Assembly: GCA_964413905.1 (NCBI GenBank)
Contig: CAYPUG010000005.1
Coordinates: forward strand, 1-51,378
Length of the DNA: 51,378 nucleotides
Direction: 5' to 3'
From: CAYPUG01 sp964413905
Lineage (GTDB): Bacteria; Chloroflexota; Anaerolineae; JAADDB01
Of this stretch, positions 1 to 7,586 are shown in pieces; position 1 is the first letter of the stretch; every line of letters starts with the position of its first letter. The notes below the pieces were generated by a model. The model was not told the origin of the DNA, searched no databases, and was given only the letters and a program-made list of their open reading frames with translations. A program made the position numbers and the translations under genes.

Positions 1-935
1 AGGTGGATGTTCACATGTCACCGGATGGGCTAAACTTCCAGTGCTCGACATGCCATACATCCCATGCCCATGTCCTGTCCGGCAGCCGTTACGATTCCTT
101 GGTCATGGATGACTTGGGACAGGATATGCCGGTCATGAAACATCAGCGGGCAACGTGCGAATCCTGCCACGGCTCGAGCCCGCACAAAGGGTCCGTATTG
201 GCGTCCAAGTTAAACGACCATGTAGATAAGGTGGCTTGCCAGACGTGCCACATCCCGGCGTTTGCTCGTGGTGGAAAGCCCACAAAGATGTGGTGGGATT
301 GGTCCAAAGCGGGCAAGTTCACCCCGGATGGTAAGAAGATCGCCACGGAAGAGTATAACACATTGAAGGGCGAATTCCGTTGGGAAGAGAATGTAGTGCC
401 CGAATACGAATGGTTTAACGGCAAAACCGTGTGGACCTTGTTGGGAGACAAGATTGATCCGAACAAGGTGGTTACCATCAATAAAATCGAGGGTAGTTAC
501 GATGATGGACGCATTTATCCCTTCAAGGTGATGCGAGGGAAGCAGCCGTACGATGCAGGATACAACACGTTGGTTGTGCCGCATCTCTTCGGCAAGGATG
601 ATACCGCCTACTGGAAGAATTTTGACTGGGCCAAGGCCATTGAAGCGGGCATGAAGGCGGCCGGCGCTCCTTACAGTGGCAAGTATGGGTTTGTAGAAAC
701 GAAGATGTACTGGCAGATCACCCATATGGTCGCGCCGAAGGAGCAAGCCCTTAAGTGCCAGGACTGCCACAGCCGCGATGGACGCCTGTCTAAACTTACG
801 GGCTTCTACATGCCCGGCCGTGATCGTCTCAAGATTATCGACATCTTGGGGTGGCTGGGTGTGGCGGCTACATTGGTGGGCGTCTTAGTACACGGTGGTC
901 TGCGCATCATTTCCGGGAGGAAAGGAGCGAAATGA
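1..935 (+). CDS. Octaheme tetrathionate reductase-family cytochrome c, C-terminal part
   Basis: Open at the left edge, so the N-terminus and the first hemes are missing. Four heme-binding CxxCH motifs are visible (CSTCH, CESCH, CQTCH, CQDCH). The stretch around CQTCHIPAF, KMWWDWSKAG and the later MVAPKEQAL resembles the tetrathionate-reductase-type octaheme cytochromes (OTR, known from Shewanella), which reduce tetrathionate, nitrite or hydroxylamine in vitro. A hydrophobic segment of about 20 residues lies near the C-terminus (IIDILGWLGVAATLVGVLVH) and is followed by basic residues, so the protein is probably anchored in the membrane with the heme domain outside. The stop overlaps the start of a cytochrome b gene by 4 bases (ATGA), which suggests translational coupling and a two-subunit quinol-linked complex. 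The family call is confident; the physiological substrate is not known. Confidence 0.85.
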   Translation, partial: VDVHMSPDGLNFQCSTCHTSHAHVLSGSRYDSLVMDDLGQDMPVMKHQRATCESCHGSSPHKGSVLASKLNDHVDKVACQTCHIPAFARGGKPTKMWWDWSKAGKFTPDGKKIATEEYNTLKGEFRWEENVVPEYEWFNGKTVWTLLGDKIDPNKVVTINKIEGSYDDGRIYPFKVMRGKQPYDAGYNTLVVPHLFGKDDTAYWKNFDWAKAIEAGMKAAGAPYSGKYGFVETKMYWQITHMVAPKEQALKCQDCHSRDGRLSKLTGFYMPGRDRLKIIDILGWLGVAATLVGVLVHGGLRIISGRKGAK

Positions 936-1564
936 TGATGGCAAAGGCGAAGCGCATATACCTCTTCCTTGGCTTTGAGCGACTGTGGCACTGGACGCAG
1001 GTGCTCCTGTGCCTCGGGCTGGTGCTCACGGGGTTTTCGATGCACGGCACGTGGCATCTGACCGATTTTCACACGGCCTGGTATTGGCACACACGTTTCG
1101 GGTGGGCACTGGCTATTCTGTTCGCCATTGAGATCTTCTGGCTTCTGACCACGGGACAGTGGAAGAACTATATCCCGACGACTCAGAAGATCAAGGATGT
1201 GGCGATGTACTACATGGTGGGCATTTTCAAGGGGGAACCTCATCCGTACCATCCCCATGATGCCTACTCCAAACTCAACCCGCTGCAGCGTTTGGCTTAT
1301 CTGGGCATTCAGGTAGTGCTGGTGCCTTTGATGGTCCTCACCGGCTTGCTGATGATTTATTACAACAAATGGCCACAGTGGGGCATTAGTTTGCGTTTGG
1401 GCCCGGTGGCCATCCTTCACACCATTGGCGCGTTCTTGGTCATCATGTTCGTCATCGGGCATGTATACCTCACGACAACCGGCCATACCTGGTATGCTCA
1501 CATTTTGGCTATGATTACCGGTTGGGAGGAACTGCCCGAGGGTGAAGGAGTGGACACAGCCTGA
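932..1564 (+). CDS. Cytochrome b (b561/thiosulfate-reductase type) membrane subunit
   Basis: 210 residues. I chose the ATG at 932, which overlaps the upstream stop and has an AGGAAAGGAG ribosome site at about 917-926; ATGs at 935 and 938 are also in frame. The N-terminal FERLWHWTQ with its histidine, further histidines in and near the predicted helices (HTIGAFLVIMFVIGHVY) and four to five hydrophobic helices fit the cytochrome b family that passes electrons between the quinone pool and a periplasmic redox partner. Its place directly after the octaheme cytochrome makes it the likely membrane electron donor for that enzyme. The operon ends here with a strong terminator. Confidence 0.82.
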   Translation: MMMAKAKRIYLFLGFERLWHWTQVLLCLGLVLTGFSMHGTWHLTDFHTAWYWHTRFGWALAILFAIEIFWLLTTGQWKNYIPTTQKIKDVAMYYMVGIFKGEPHPYHPHDAYSKLNPLQRLAYLGIQVVLVPLMVLTGLLMIYYNKWPQWGISLRLGPVAILHTIGAFLVIMFVIGHVYLTTTGHTWYAHILAMITGWEELPEGEGVDTA

Positions 1565-1608
1565 TTCCAAGAGACCGTAGATATCCTGCTTTTCATAGGC
1601 CAATGACC

Positions 1609-1640
1609 AAAAGCCACTCCTCAAGCGAGGAGTGGCTTTT
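1609..1640 (+). terminator. Intrinsic terminator after the cytochrome operon
   Basis: A perfect 14-bp stem (AAAAGCCACTCCTC with GAGGAGTGGCTTTT) around an AAGC loop ends in a T-run. It lies 45 bases after the cytochrome b stop. Confidence 0.93.
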
Positions 1641-1665
1641 CCCTTATCAAGGGAGTGTCGCTTGT

Positions 1666-1693
1666 TTGACAAAATGCTTCATTGCGCTATACT
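1666..1693 (+). promoter_or_regulatory. Sigma70-type promoter for the ABC importer
   Basis: A perfect -35 box TTGACA at 1666-1671 and a -10 box TATACT at 1688-1693 are separated by 16 bases. It lies just downstream of the terminator and upstream of the binding-protein gene, so transcription would begin near 1700 and give a leader of about 330 bases. Confidence 0.75.
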
Positions 1694-1751
1694 TTCTGAC
1701 GCGTGTATCATCCCCTTAGTACAACCTGTACCTTGTTTGTATCTGAGTTCA

Positions 1752-1830
1752 CTGGTTGACCGATAGATCTCGGGGAGTGTACCTGTCCATTATGCCAAGG
1801 TATATAATACGCGATGTATCGGTCAATCAG
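1752..1830. repeat. Dispersed repeat family R, copy 1
   Basis: 79 bp bounded by inverted ends CTGGTTGACCGATA and TATCGGTCAATCAG (13 of 14 positions match after reverse-complementing). Near the right end it carries CCAAGGTATATAATACGCGATG, a diverged version of the family motif GGTACATGAAACGCGATG. The copy sits inside the leader between the promoter and the binding-protein gene, and its TATAAT at 1803-1808 could act as a weak extra -10 box. Other copies are at 9188, 10427, 13115 and 41123. Confidence 0.6.
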
Positions 1831-1854
1831 CCTGGGGTCAATAAAAAATCAACA

Positions 1855-1929
1855 GTGGGAAGGGCAGAACATCGTTGTGTTTTTCGCTCCTCTTGGGTCG
1901 AAGGCCCAACGCTGTTCTGCCGTTTCCAC
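1855..1929 (+). promoter_or_regulatory. Large stem-loop in the leader of the binding-protein gene
   Basis: GTGGGAA then GGCAGAACA (1855-1871) can pair with TGTTCTGCC then TTTCCAC (1913-1929). A further inner pairing CGTTG/CAACG extends the hairpin. It lies about 100 bases before the start codon. I do not recognise a known riboswitch class. The rest of the 1641-2027 interval holds the promoter, repeat copy 1 and a strong ribosome site (AGGAGGAGG) before the ATG at 2028. Confidence 0.5.
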
Positions 1930-2027
1930 AACCGGATCAGAACAAGGTGCAGGAGGTACAGGTAGAAGTACACGCTGAAAACATATGTCATACGGTTTTC
2001 CAACATTGAGAAAGGAGGAGGAGAGCC

Positions 2028-4616
2028 ATGAAGCGACGAATTATGGTGCTCCTGTACGTGCTGGTGGTCCTTTCGCTCCTCGTTAGCGCGTGTGCGAAGG
2101 CGACCCCAACTCCCACCCCGAAGCCTGCGGCTCAGCCGACCAAGGCAGCGGAGGCGAAAGCAACCCCGACTAAGGCTCCTGAGGCGAAACCGACGCCCAC
2201 GGCAAAGCCTACAGAGAAGCCCGCAGAGGAGGGGTACAAGTGCGATGATCCTCTAGGTTGTGTGGAGATTGGTCCTGGTGAACCCATCCGCATCGCCTAC
2301 ATGTTGGTGGTTTCCGGTCCTAACGAGACGCTGGGTATTGACTCCAAGCGGGGTATTGAGATCGCCATCGACGATGTGGGTGGTGAATTGCTGGGTCATC
2401 CCATCGAGTTAGTGGGGGAGGACAGTCAATGTTCGCCTGAGGGTGGTCAAGCGGCGGCGCAGAAGATAGCGGCGGACAAGAGCATAGTGGGAGTGATAGG
2501 GACGAACTGCTCGAGTGCGGCGAAGAATGCGGCGCCGATCATTTCGCAGGCGGGGATGGTGATGATATCGCCGTCGAACACGGCGCCGTACTTGACGGAT
2601 CCTGCGACGCATTCGCCGGGGTATTTCCGGACGGCGCATAATGACAAGGTGCAGGGGCGTGTAGCGGCGGAGTTTGCGTACAAGGAGTTGGGTGTGCGGA
2701 AGGTAGCGACGATCCATGATGGGAGTGTGTATGCGGAGCAGTTGGCGAATGTGTTTGCGGAGGTGTTTAAGGAGTTAGGCGGGGAGGTTGTAGCGCAGGA
2801 GGCGGTGAACGTGGGAGACACGGACATGCATCCTGTGCTGACGACGATAGCGGCGTCGAAGCCGGAGTTGATATACTATCCGATTTTCATAGCAGAGGGT
2901 GCGCTGATTACGCGGCAGGCGAAGGAGGTGCCTGGGCTGGAGAAGACGTACCTGATGGGTGCGGACGGGATGTTCTCGCCGGACTTTGTGGAGGCGGCGG
3001 GAGATGCGGCGAAGGGGATGTATCTGACGAGCCCGGATTTCTCGGCGTTTGGGGATGCGTACAAGGAATTTCTGAAGAAGCATGAGGAGAAGTACGGTGA
3101 GAAGCCGCTGAGTGCGTTCCATGCCCATGCGTATGACGGCACCATGATGCTCTTCTACGCCATCACCAAGGTGGCGGTGGAAGATGCGAACGGCACTCTG
3201 TACATCCCGCGGCAGGCCCTGCGCGACGAGTTGGCGAAGATTAAGAACTTCAAAGGCCTGACCGGTAACCTGGCCTGCGATGCTAACGGCGACTGTGCGG
3301 ACCCGCACATTGCGGTGTACCAGATCACGAATCCGGACGAGTGGAATCCGGATGACCCGAACAAGTCGCCGGTGAAGGTGTACCCGAAGGCAGCCGGTGC
3401 CGGCGCGATTGAACCTATCCCCGCGATTACCGGCGCTCAGGTGAAGAAGGTTGAGTCCTATACGTGTGATGATCCGTTGGGCTGTGTGGAGGTCCCTAAG
3501 GGTGATCCCATCCGCATTGCTTACATGTTGGTGGTTTCCGGTCCCAATGAGACGTTGGGTATCGATTCCAAGCGGGGTATCGAAATCGCTATTGATGACA
3601 TTGGTGGTCAACTACTTGGGCACGATGTCGAGTTAGTGGGGGAGGACAGTCAATGTTCGCCTGAGGGTGGTCAAGCGGCGGCGCAGAAGATAGCGGCGGA
3701 CAAGAGCATAGTGGGAGTGATAGGGACGAACTGCTCGAGTGCGGCGAAGAATGCGGCGCCGATCATTTCGCAGGCGGGGATGGTGATGATATCGCCGTCG
3801 AACACGGCGCCGTACTTGACGGATCCTGCGACGCATTCGCCGGGGTATTTCCGGACGGCGCATAATGACAAGGTGCAGGGGCGTGTAGCGGCGGAGTTTG
3901 CGTACAAGGAGTTGGGTGTGCGGAAGGTAGCGACGATCCATGATGGGAGTGTGTATGCGGAGCAGTTGGCGAATGTGTTTGCGGAGGTGTTTAAGGAGTT
4001 AGGCGGGGAGGTTGTAGCGCAGGAGGCGGTGAACGTGGGAGACACGGACATGCATCCTGTGCTGACGACGATAGCGGCGTCGAAGCCGGAGTTGATATAC
4101 TATCCGATTTTCATAGCAGAGGGTGCGCTGATTACGCGGCAGGCGAAGGAGGTGCCTGGGCTGGAGAAGACGTACCTGATGGGTGCGGACGGGATGTTCT
4201 CGCCGGACTTTGTGGAGGCGGCGGGAGATGCGGCGAAGGGGATGTATCTGACGAGCCCGGATTTCTCGGCGTTTGGGGATGCGTACAAGGAATTTCTGAA
4301 GAAGCATGAGGAGAAGTACGGTGAGAAGCCGCTGAGTGCGTTCCATGCCCATGCGTATGACGGCACCATGATGCTCTTCTACGCCATCACCAAGGTGGCG
4401 GTGGAAGATGCGAACGGCACTCTGTACATCCCGCGGCAGGCCCTGCGCGACGAGTTGGCGAAGATTAAGAACTTCAAAGGCCTGACCGGTAACCTGGCCT
4501 GCGATGCTAACGGCGACTGTGCGGACCCGCACATTGCGGTGTACCAGATCACGAATCCGGACGAGTGGAATCCGGATGACCCGAACAAGTCGCCGGTGAA
4601 GGTGTACCCGAAATAA
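2028..4616 (+). CDS. Branched-chain amino-acid-type ABC substrate-binding lipoprotein with two tandem binding domains
   Basis: 862 residues, about twice the usual length for a LivJ/LivK-type binding protein. The start has a lipoprotein signal with lipobox VSAC (Cys22), then a Thr/Pro/Ala/Lys-rich linker to about residue 70. Two type I periplasmic-binding domains follow, each beginning CDDPLGCVE (about residues 76 and 484) and spaced 408 residues apart. Apart from the first ~55 residues of each, the two domains are the same protein sequence. Each has four cysteines (the CDDPLGC pair, QCS, NCS) and later ACDANGDCAD. The product should sit on the outer face of the membrane and feed ligand to the permeases encoded next. 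Ligand is unknown; amino acids or small amides are usual for the family. A terminator separates it from the permease genes, consistent with higher expression of the binding protein. Confidence 0.9.
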   Translation: MKRRIMVLLYVLVVLSLLVSACAKATPTPTPKPAAQPTKAAEAKATPTKAPEAKPTPTAKPTEKPAEEGYKCDDPLGCVEIGPGEPIRIAYMLVVSGPNETLGIDSKRGIEIAIDDVGGELLGHPIELVGEDSQCSPEGGQAAAQKIAADKSIVGVIGTNCSSAAKNAAPIISQAGMVMISPSNTAPYLTDPATHSPGYFRTAHNDKVQGRVAAEFAYKELGVRKVATIHDGSVYAEQLANVFAEVFKELGGEVVAQEAVNVGDTDMHPVLTTIAASKPELIYYPIFIAEGALITRQAKEVPGLEKTYLMGADGMFSPDFVEAAGDAAKGMYLTSPDFSAFGDAYKEFLKKHEEKYGEKPLSAFHAHAYDGTMMLFYAITKVAVEDANGTLYIPRQALRDELAKIKNFKGLTGNLACDANGDCADPHIAVYQITNPDEWNPDDPNKSPVKVYPKAAGAGAIEPIPAITGAQVKKVESYTCDDPLGCVEVPKGDPIRIAYMLVVSGPNETLGIDSKRGIEIAIDDIGGQLLGHDVELVGEDSQCSPEGGQAAAQKIAADKSIVGVIGTNCSSAAKNAAPIISQAGMVMISPSNTAPYLTDPATHSPGYFRTAHNDKVQGRVAAEFAYKELGVRKVATIHDGSVYAEQLANVFAEVFKELGGEVVAQEAVNVGDTDMHPVLTTIAASKPELIYYPIFIAEGALITRQAKEVPGLEKTYLMGADGMFSPDFVEAAGDAAKGMYLTSPDFSAFGDAYKEFLKKHEEKYGEKPLSAFHAHAYDGTMMLFYAITKVAVEDANGTLYIPRQALRDELAKIKNFKGLTGNLACDANGDCADPHIAVYQITNPDEWNPDDPNKSPVKVYPK
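2404..3388 (+). repeat. Internal direct repeat, first copy (985 bp)
   Basis: By eye this block is identical to 3628-4612 at an offset of 1224 bp, starting at the same TCGAGTTAGTGG and ending at GTGTACCCGAA. The roughly 165 bp before each block also align but differ at many synonymous sites, so the boundary between diverged and identical DNA is sharp. Confidence 0.93.
3628..4612 (+). repeat. Internal direct repeat, second copy (985 bp)
   Basis: Partner of 2404-3388. The copy runs almost to the stop codon; the two blocks part company at the last base of the final Lys codon (AAG in copy 1, AAA followed by TAA in copy 2). Confidence 0.93.
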
Positions 4617-4658
4617 TCCTTGGGTTCGGCCAGGCAAGGCAAATAGTGTAGTTTGTGC

Positions 4659-4695
4659 GGGGCGGGCAGGGGGGATGGCCTTGCCCGCCCCTTTC
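4659..4695 (+). terminator. Intrinsic terminator or attenuator after the binding-protein gene
   Basis: Stem GGGGCGGGCA / TGCCCGCCCC with a 13-base loop, followed by TTTC. It lies between the binding protein and the permease genes and may reduce read-through. No clear promoter is seen in 4696-4795. Confidence 0.75.
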
Positions 4696-4795
4696 ATGTT
4701 CATGGCGTGCGAGGTTCGCTGTGGTTTCGGCATTTCGGTGTCGAGAGCACAGCGAATTTCAACGAACTTACCCTAAAACCAGGGGGACTTGTGCG

Positions 4796-5863
4796 ATGTT
4801 AGAGCGGATACGTGTTCGCTTGCGGCACCTGTCGGGAACGGATATTGCCCTGTGGTTGATCAGTGTGGTGTTGGTTGTACTCATTGTTGTGGGTTCCTAT
4901 CGTAGCCTGACGTCGGGCCGGTATACTGTTCGTCAATGGATGGACTTTGTTATCTTTGGTCTAGCGCAGGGCGGGGTATACGCACTGATCGCATTGGGGT
5001 ACACGATGGTGTACGGTGTGCTTCAAATGATTAATTTTGCCCATAGCGAAGTGTTTATGAGTGGGCCTTTTACCGCTTATTTTGTGGCAAATGCCCTGGA
5101 TAAAGCAGGGTATTTCGACTCGCATCCCATCATCAGTCTCGCCATTGTCTTTGTGGTGGCGATGACGGTCTCCATGTTTGTGGCCGTGGTCCTGGAGATG
5201 CTCGCGTATCGACCGTTGCGTGGCTCACCTCGTCTTGTGCCTCTGATTACGGCTATTGGTGCTTCTTTCTTTCTCCAGTACACGTTCCGCGGTCTCTATG
5301 GCTCCGGTGTGAAAGCGTATCCGGACATTGCTATGCTTCACGGCACGTGGAGTATCGGGGGTTTGAACATTCAGAAAACGTTGGTGGTGGTGTTTGTTGC
5401 GGCTATTCTGCTGTTGGTGGGTTTGTACACCTTTGTGCAGAAGACAAAGGTGGGTATGGGTATTCGCTCGGTGGCTGAGGACCAACAGGCCGCAGCGCTC
5501 ATGGGGGTGGATGTGGACCGCATGATCTCCATGACTTTTGCCGTTGGGGGCGCGGGCGCCGGTGCGGCAGGCGTGTTGTACGCGTTGATCTTTAAGCAGG
5601 TGCACTTTTTCATGGGCTTTGTTCCCGGCATCAAGGCTTTTACGGCCGCGGTGTTGGGGGGGATTGGAAACATCCCCGGGGCGATGTTAGGGGGGTTGTT
5701 CCTTGGTGTATTTGAGTCCCTGGGACCGAGTCTTTTCCTGGAAGGCTTAGGTGTCCCTGCTTCGTATCAGTTGAAAGATGCGATTGCGTTCACCATGTTG
5801 GTGCTTGTGCTGATTTTCCGGCCCACGGGTATTTTGGGTGAACGCATTGCTAAACGGGCGTGA
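4796..5863 (+). CDS. livH: Branched-chain amino-acid ABC permease, LivH family
   Basis: 355 residues; ATG at 4796 follows an AGGGGG ribosome site, and an upstream in-frame extension is not supported. About eight hydrophobic helices are present. GLAQGGVYALIALGYTMVYG followed by MINFAHSE is the LivH family hallmark, and GMGIRSVAEDQQAAALMGVD is the cytoplasmic coupling loop that contacts the ATPases. The C-terminus has AVLGGIGNIPGAMLGG and ends IFRPTGILGE, also typical. It pairs with the LivM-type protein 15 bases downstream to form the transmembrane channel of the importer. Confidence 0.93.
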   Translation: MLERIRVRLRHLSGTDIALWLISVVLVVLIVVGSYRSLTSGRYTVRQWMDFVIFGLAQGGVYALIALGYTMVYGVLQMINFAHSEVFMSGPFTAYFVANALDKAGYFDSHPIISLAIVFVVAMTVSMFVAVVLEMLAYRPLRGSPRLVPLITAIGASFFLQYTFRGLYGSGVKAYPDIAMLHGTWSIGGLNIQKTLVVVFVAAILLLVGLYTFVQKTKVGMGIRSVAEDQQAAALMGVDVDRMISMTFAVGGAGAGAAGVLYALIFKQVHFFMGFVPGIKAFTAAVLGGIGNIPGAMLGGLFLGVFESLGPSLFLEGLGVPASYQLKDAIAFTMLVLVLIFRPTGILGERIAKRA

Positions 5864-5878
5864 TGAGGAGGACGTTCC

Positions 5879-7576
5879 ATGCGAGGATTCCCGTGGCGTG
5901 AAACGATCCGAGCCGGATTGTTGGGAAGCGTGGTGGCGCTCCATGTTTCTCTTGTCGGCATGGTGGAAGCGTTTAGCCGACGCGCGATCGTGAAGGATGT
6001 GGTAACGTTGGGGCAGTTGCTTTTGTTGTTGGTCGTTTTAGGAGCGGGATATTGGGCGGCCGAAAAAGCATCTAAACGAAACAAGGTATATGCTCTTGTG
6101 GCCGGCCTGCTCGTCGGTCTGATTATTGGGTTGGTGTTGGCTGCGTTGGCTTTAAGCATTAAGCCGCTGCACATGCGTCAGGTGTTCGCCAATGCGTCTC
6201 GAGGACTGGTTCGGGTGTTGCTCTTTAAGAAGAAGGGGTTGGCAGGTGTGATCAGGTTGTTGGTTGTGATGGGGGGAGGGGGAATTGTAGCCGGTATCTT
6301 GGAGATCCTCCCGGCCCGAGTGCGTCGTCCCTTGTTGTACGCGTTAACCGCGACGTTGACTTTAGGTCTTTTGCGGGATATATTCGCGGTTATCCTCCCC
6401 CGCTCCATATCCCGATTTTTCTACACATCATCGGGACTTACTGTGAAGGGGGGCGTTGTGCTCGTTGTCATATGGACTCTCTACTTCATAGCCTCTGAGA
6501 TGTGGGGCCAACGGGTCCGTTCCTCCTTGGAGACCCTTCCGCCTGCTCAGCAAAAGACCTTACGGTGGGGCAGTTATCTCGTAGCCCTGGTTATTCTTCT
6601 GCTTTTGCCACCCCTTCTGGGGGAACGGGGAGGTTATGTGTTTGAGGTGTTGGATATTGTTGGCATTTATATTGTAATGGGGTTGGGTTTGAATATTGTG
6701 GTCGGATTTGCCGGTTTGTTGGACTTGGGATATGTGGCGTTCTTTGCCATCGGGGCTTACACGATGGCCGTGTTAACCACTCCGGAATTACCTGCCGTTC
6801 GCCAGTACATTCCCCCGATGGATTTCTGGGAAGCTTTGCCCATCGCGTTGTTGGCGTCTCTCCTTTCGGGGATTATCCTAGGTGTTCCGGTGTTGAAGAC
6901 ACGCGGCGATTATCTGGCGATTATTACCCTGGGGTTTGGCGAGATTATTCGGTTGTTGGTCATTTCCGACGCGCTCAAGCCCATTTTGGGGGGCGCCCAG
7001 GGCATTACCGGCGTGGCTCGTCCCCATTTGTTAGGATGGGCCGCCAAGACGCCCCAGGATTTCTTCTACTTTATCCTCGTCGCTATCGCTATAGGCTTTT
7101 TTATCTCGGTACGTCTGAAGGATTCACGACTTGGCCGAGCGTGGAAAGCCATCCGTGAGGACGAAGATGTGGCTATTGCCATGGGCATTGATCACGTGGC
7201 AACAAAGTTGACCGCGTTCGCCACAGGGGCGACTCTAGCCGGGTTGAGTGGGGCTATTTTTTCATCCAAATTGTTTTCCATTGCCCCGCACTCCTTCAAT
7301 ATCCTAATCTCCATCTATGTGTTGAGTTTGCTTATTGTAGGCGGTATTGGCAGTCTACCCGGTGTGGTTGTCGGCGCGTTTGCCTTGGTCGGCTTGCCCG
7401 AGTTGCTGCGAGAGTTCGCGGAATATCGTATGTTGGTGTACGGTGCGGCTTTGGTCGTGATGATGATTTACCGGCCCGAAGGGCTTTGGCCGGAGACCCT
7501 GCACGTTGAAGAGTATAAGCACCGTCAGTCGTCCTCGACGAAAGCCACAACCGCCTCCGCGGGCGCGGGAAAATAG
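5879..7576 (+). CDS. livM: Branched-chain amino-acid ABC permease, LivM family, with long N-terminal membrane extension
   Basis: 565 residues against about 300-420 for usual LivM proteins. The ATG at 5879 has a TGAGGAGGA ribosome site. The C-terminal half, from about residue 250, is a standard LivM core: GLGLNIVVGFAGLLDLGYVA, then LKTRGDYLAIITLGFGEIIR, then the coupling loop GRAWKAIREDEDVAIAMGID, and a YRPEGLWP ending. The first ~245 residues hold about six or seven further hydrophobic segments and match no domain I recognise. They may be a Chloroflexota-specific extension, since LivM proteins with extra N-terminal helices occur. The next gene follows after 10 bases. Confidence 0.9.
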   Translation: MRGFPWRETIRAGLLGSVVALHVSLVGMVEAFSRRAIVKDVVTLGQLLLLLVVLGAGYWAAEKASKRNKVYALVAGLLVGLIIGLVLAALALSIKPLHMRQVFANASRGLVRVLLFKKKGLAGVIRLLVVMGGGGIVAGILEILPARVRRPLLYALTATLTLGLLRDIFAVILPRSISRFFYTSSGLTVKGGVVLVVIWTLYFIASEMWGQRVRSSLETLPPAQQKTLRWGSYLVALVILLLLPPLLGERGGYVFEVLDIVGIYIVMGLGLNIVVGFAGLLDLGYVAFFAIGAYTMAVLTTPELPAVRQYIPPMDFWEALPIALLASLLSGIILGVPVLKTRGDYLAIITLGFGEIIRLLVISDALKPILGGAQGITGVARPHLLGWAAKTPQDFFYFILVAIAIGFFISVRLKDSRLGRAWKAIREDEDVAIAMGIDHVATKLTAFATGATLAGLSGAIFSSKLFSIAPHSFNILISIYVLSLLIVGGIGSLPGVVVGAFALVGLPELLREFAEYRMLVYGAALVVMMIYRPEGLWPETLHVEEYKHRQSSSTKATTASAGAGK

Positions 7577-7586
7577 GAGGTGACCG

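Noticed and set aside
1756..1965. Small protein of 69 residues in the importer leader
   Set aside because: It spans repeat copy 1 and the hairpin, has no ribosome site and an unlikely composition.
2404..4612. The 985-bp identical blocks as a pure assembly duplication
   Set aside because: The diverged 165-bp stretch before each block and the different linker before the second domain show two real, distinct halves. Collapse or mis-extension of the identical part still needs long reads, but the two-domain architecture itself is supported.
2775..4733. Long minus-strand reading frames opposite the binding protein
   Set aside because: They are arginine-rich by-products of the G-ending codon patch, appear twice because of the repeat, and have no ribosome sites.
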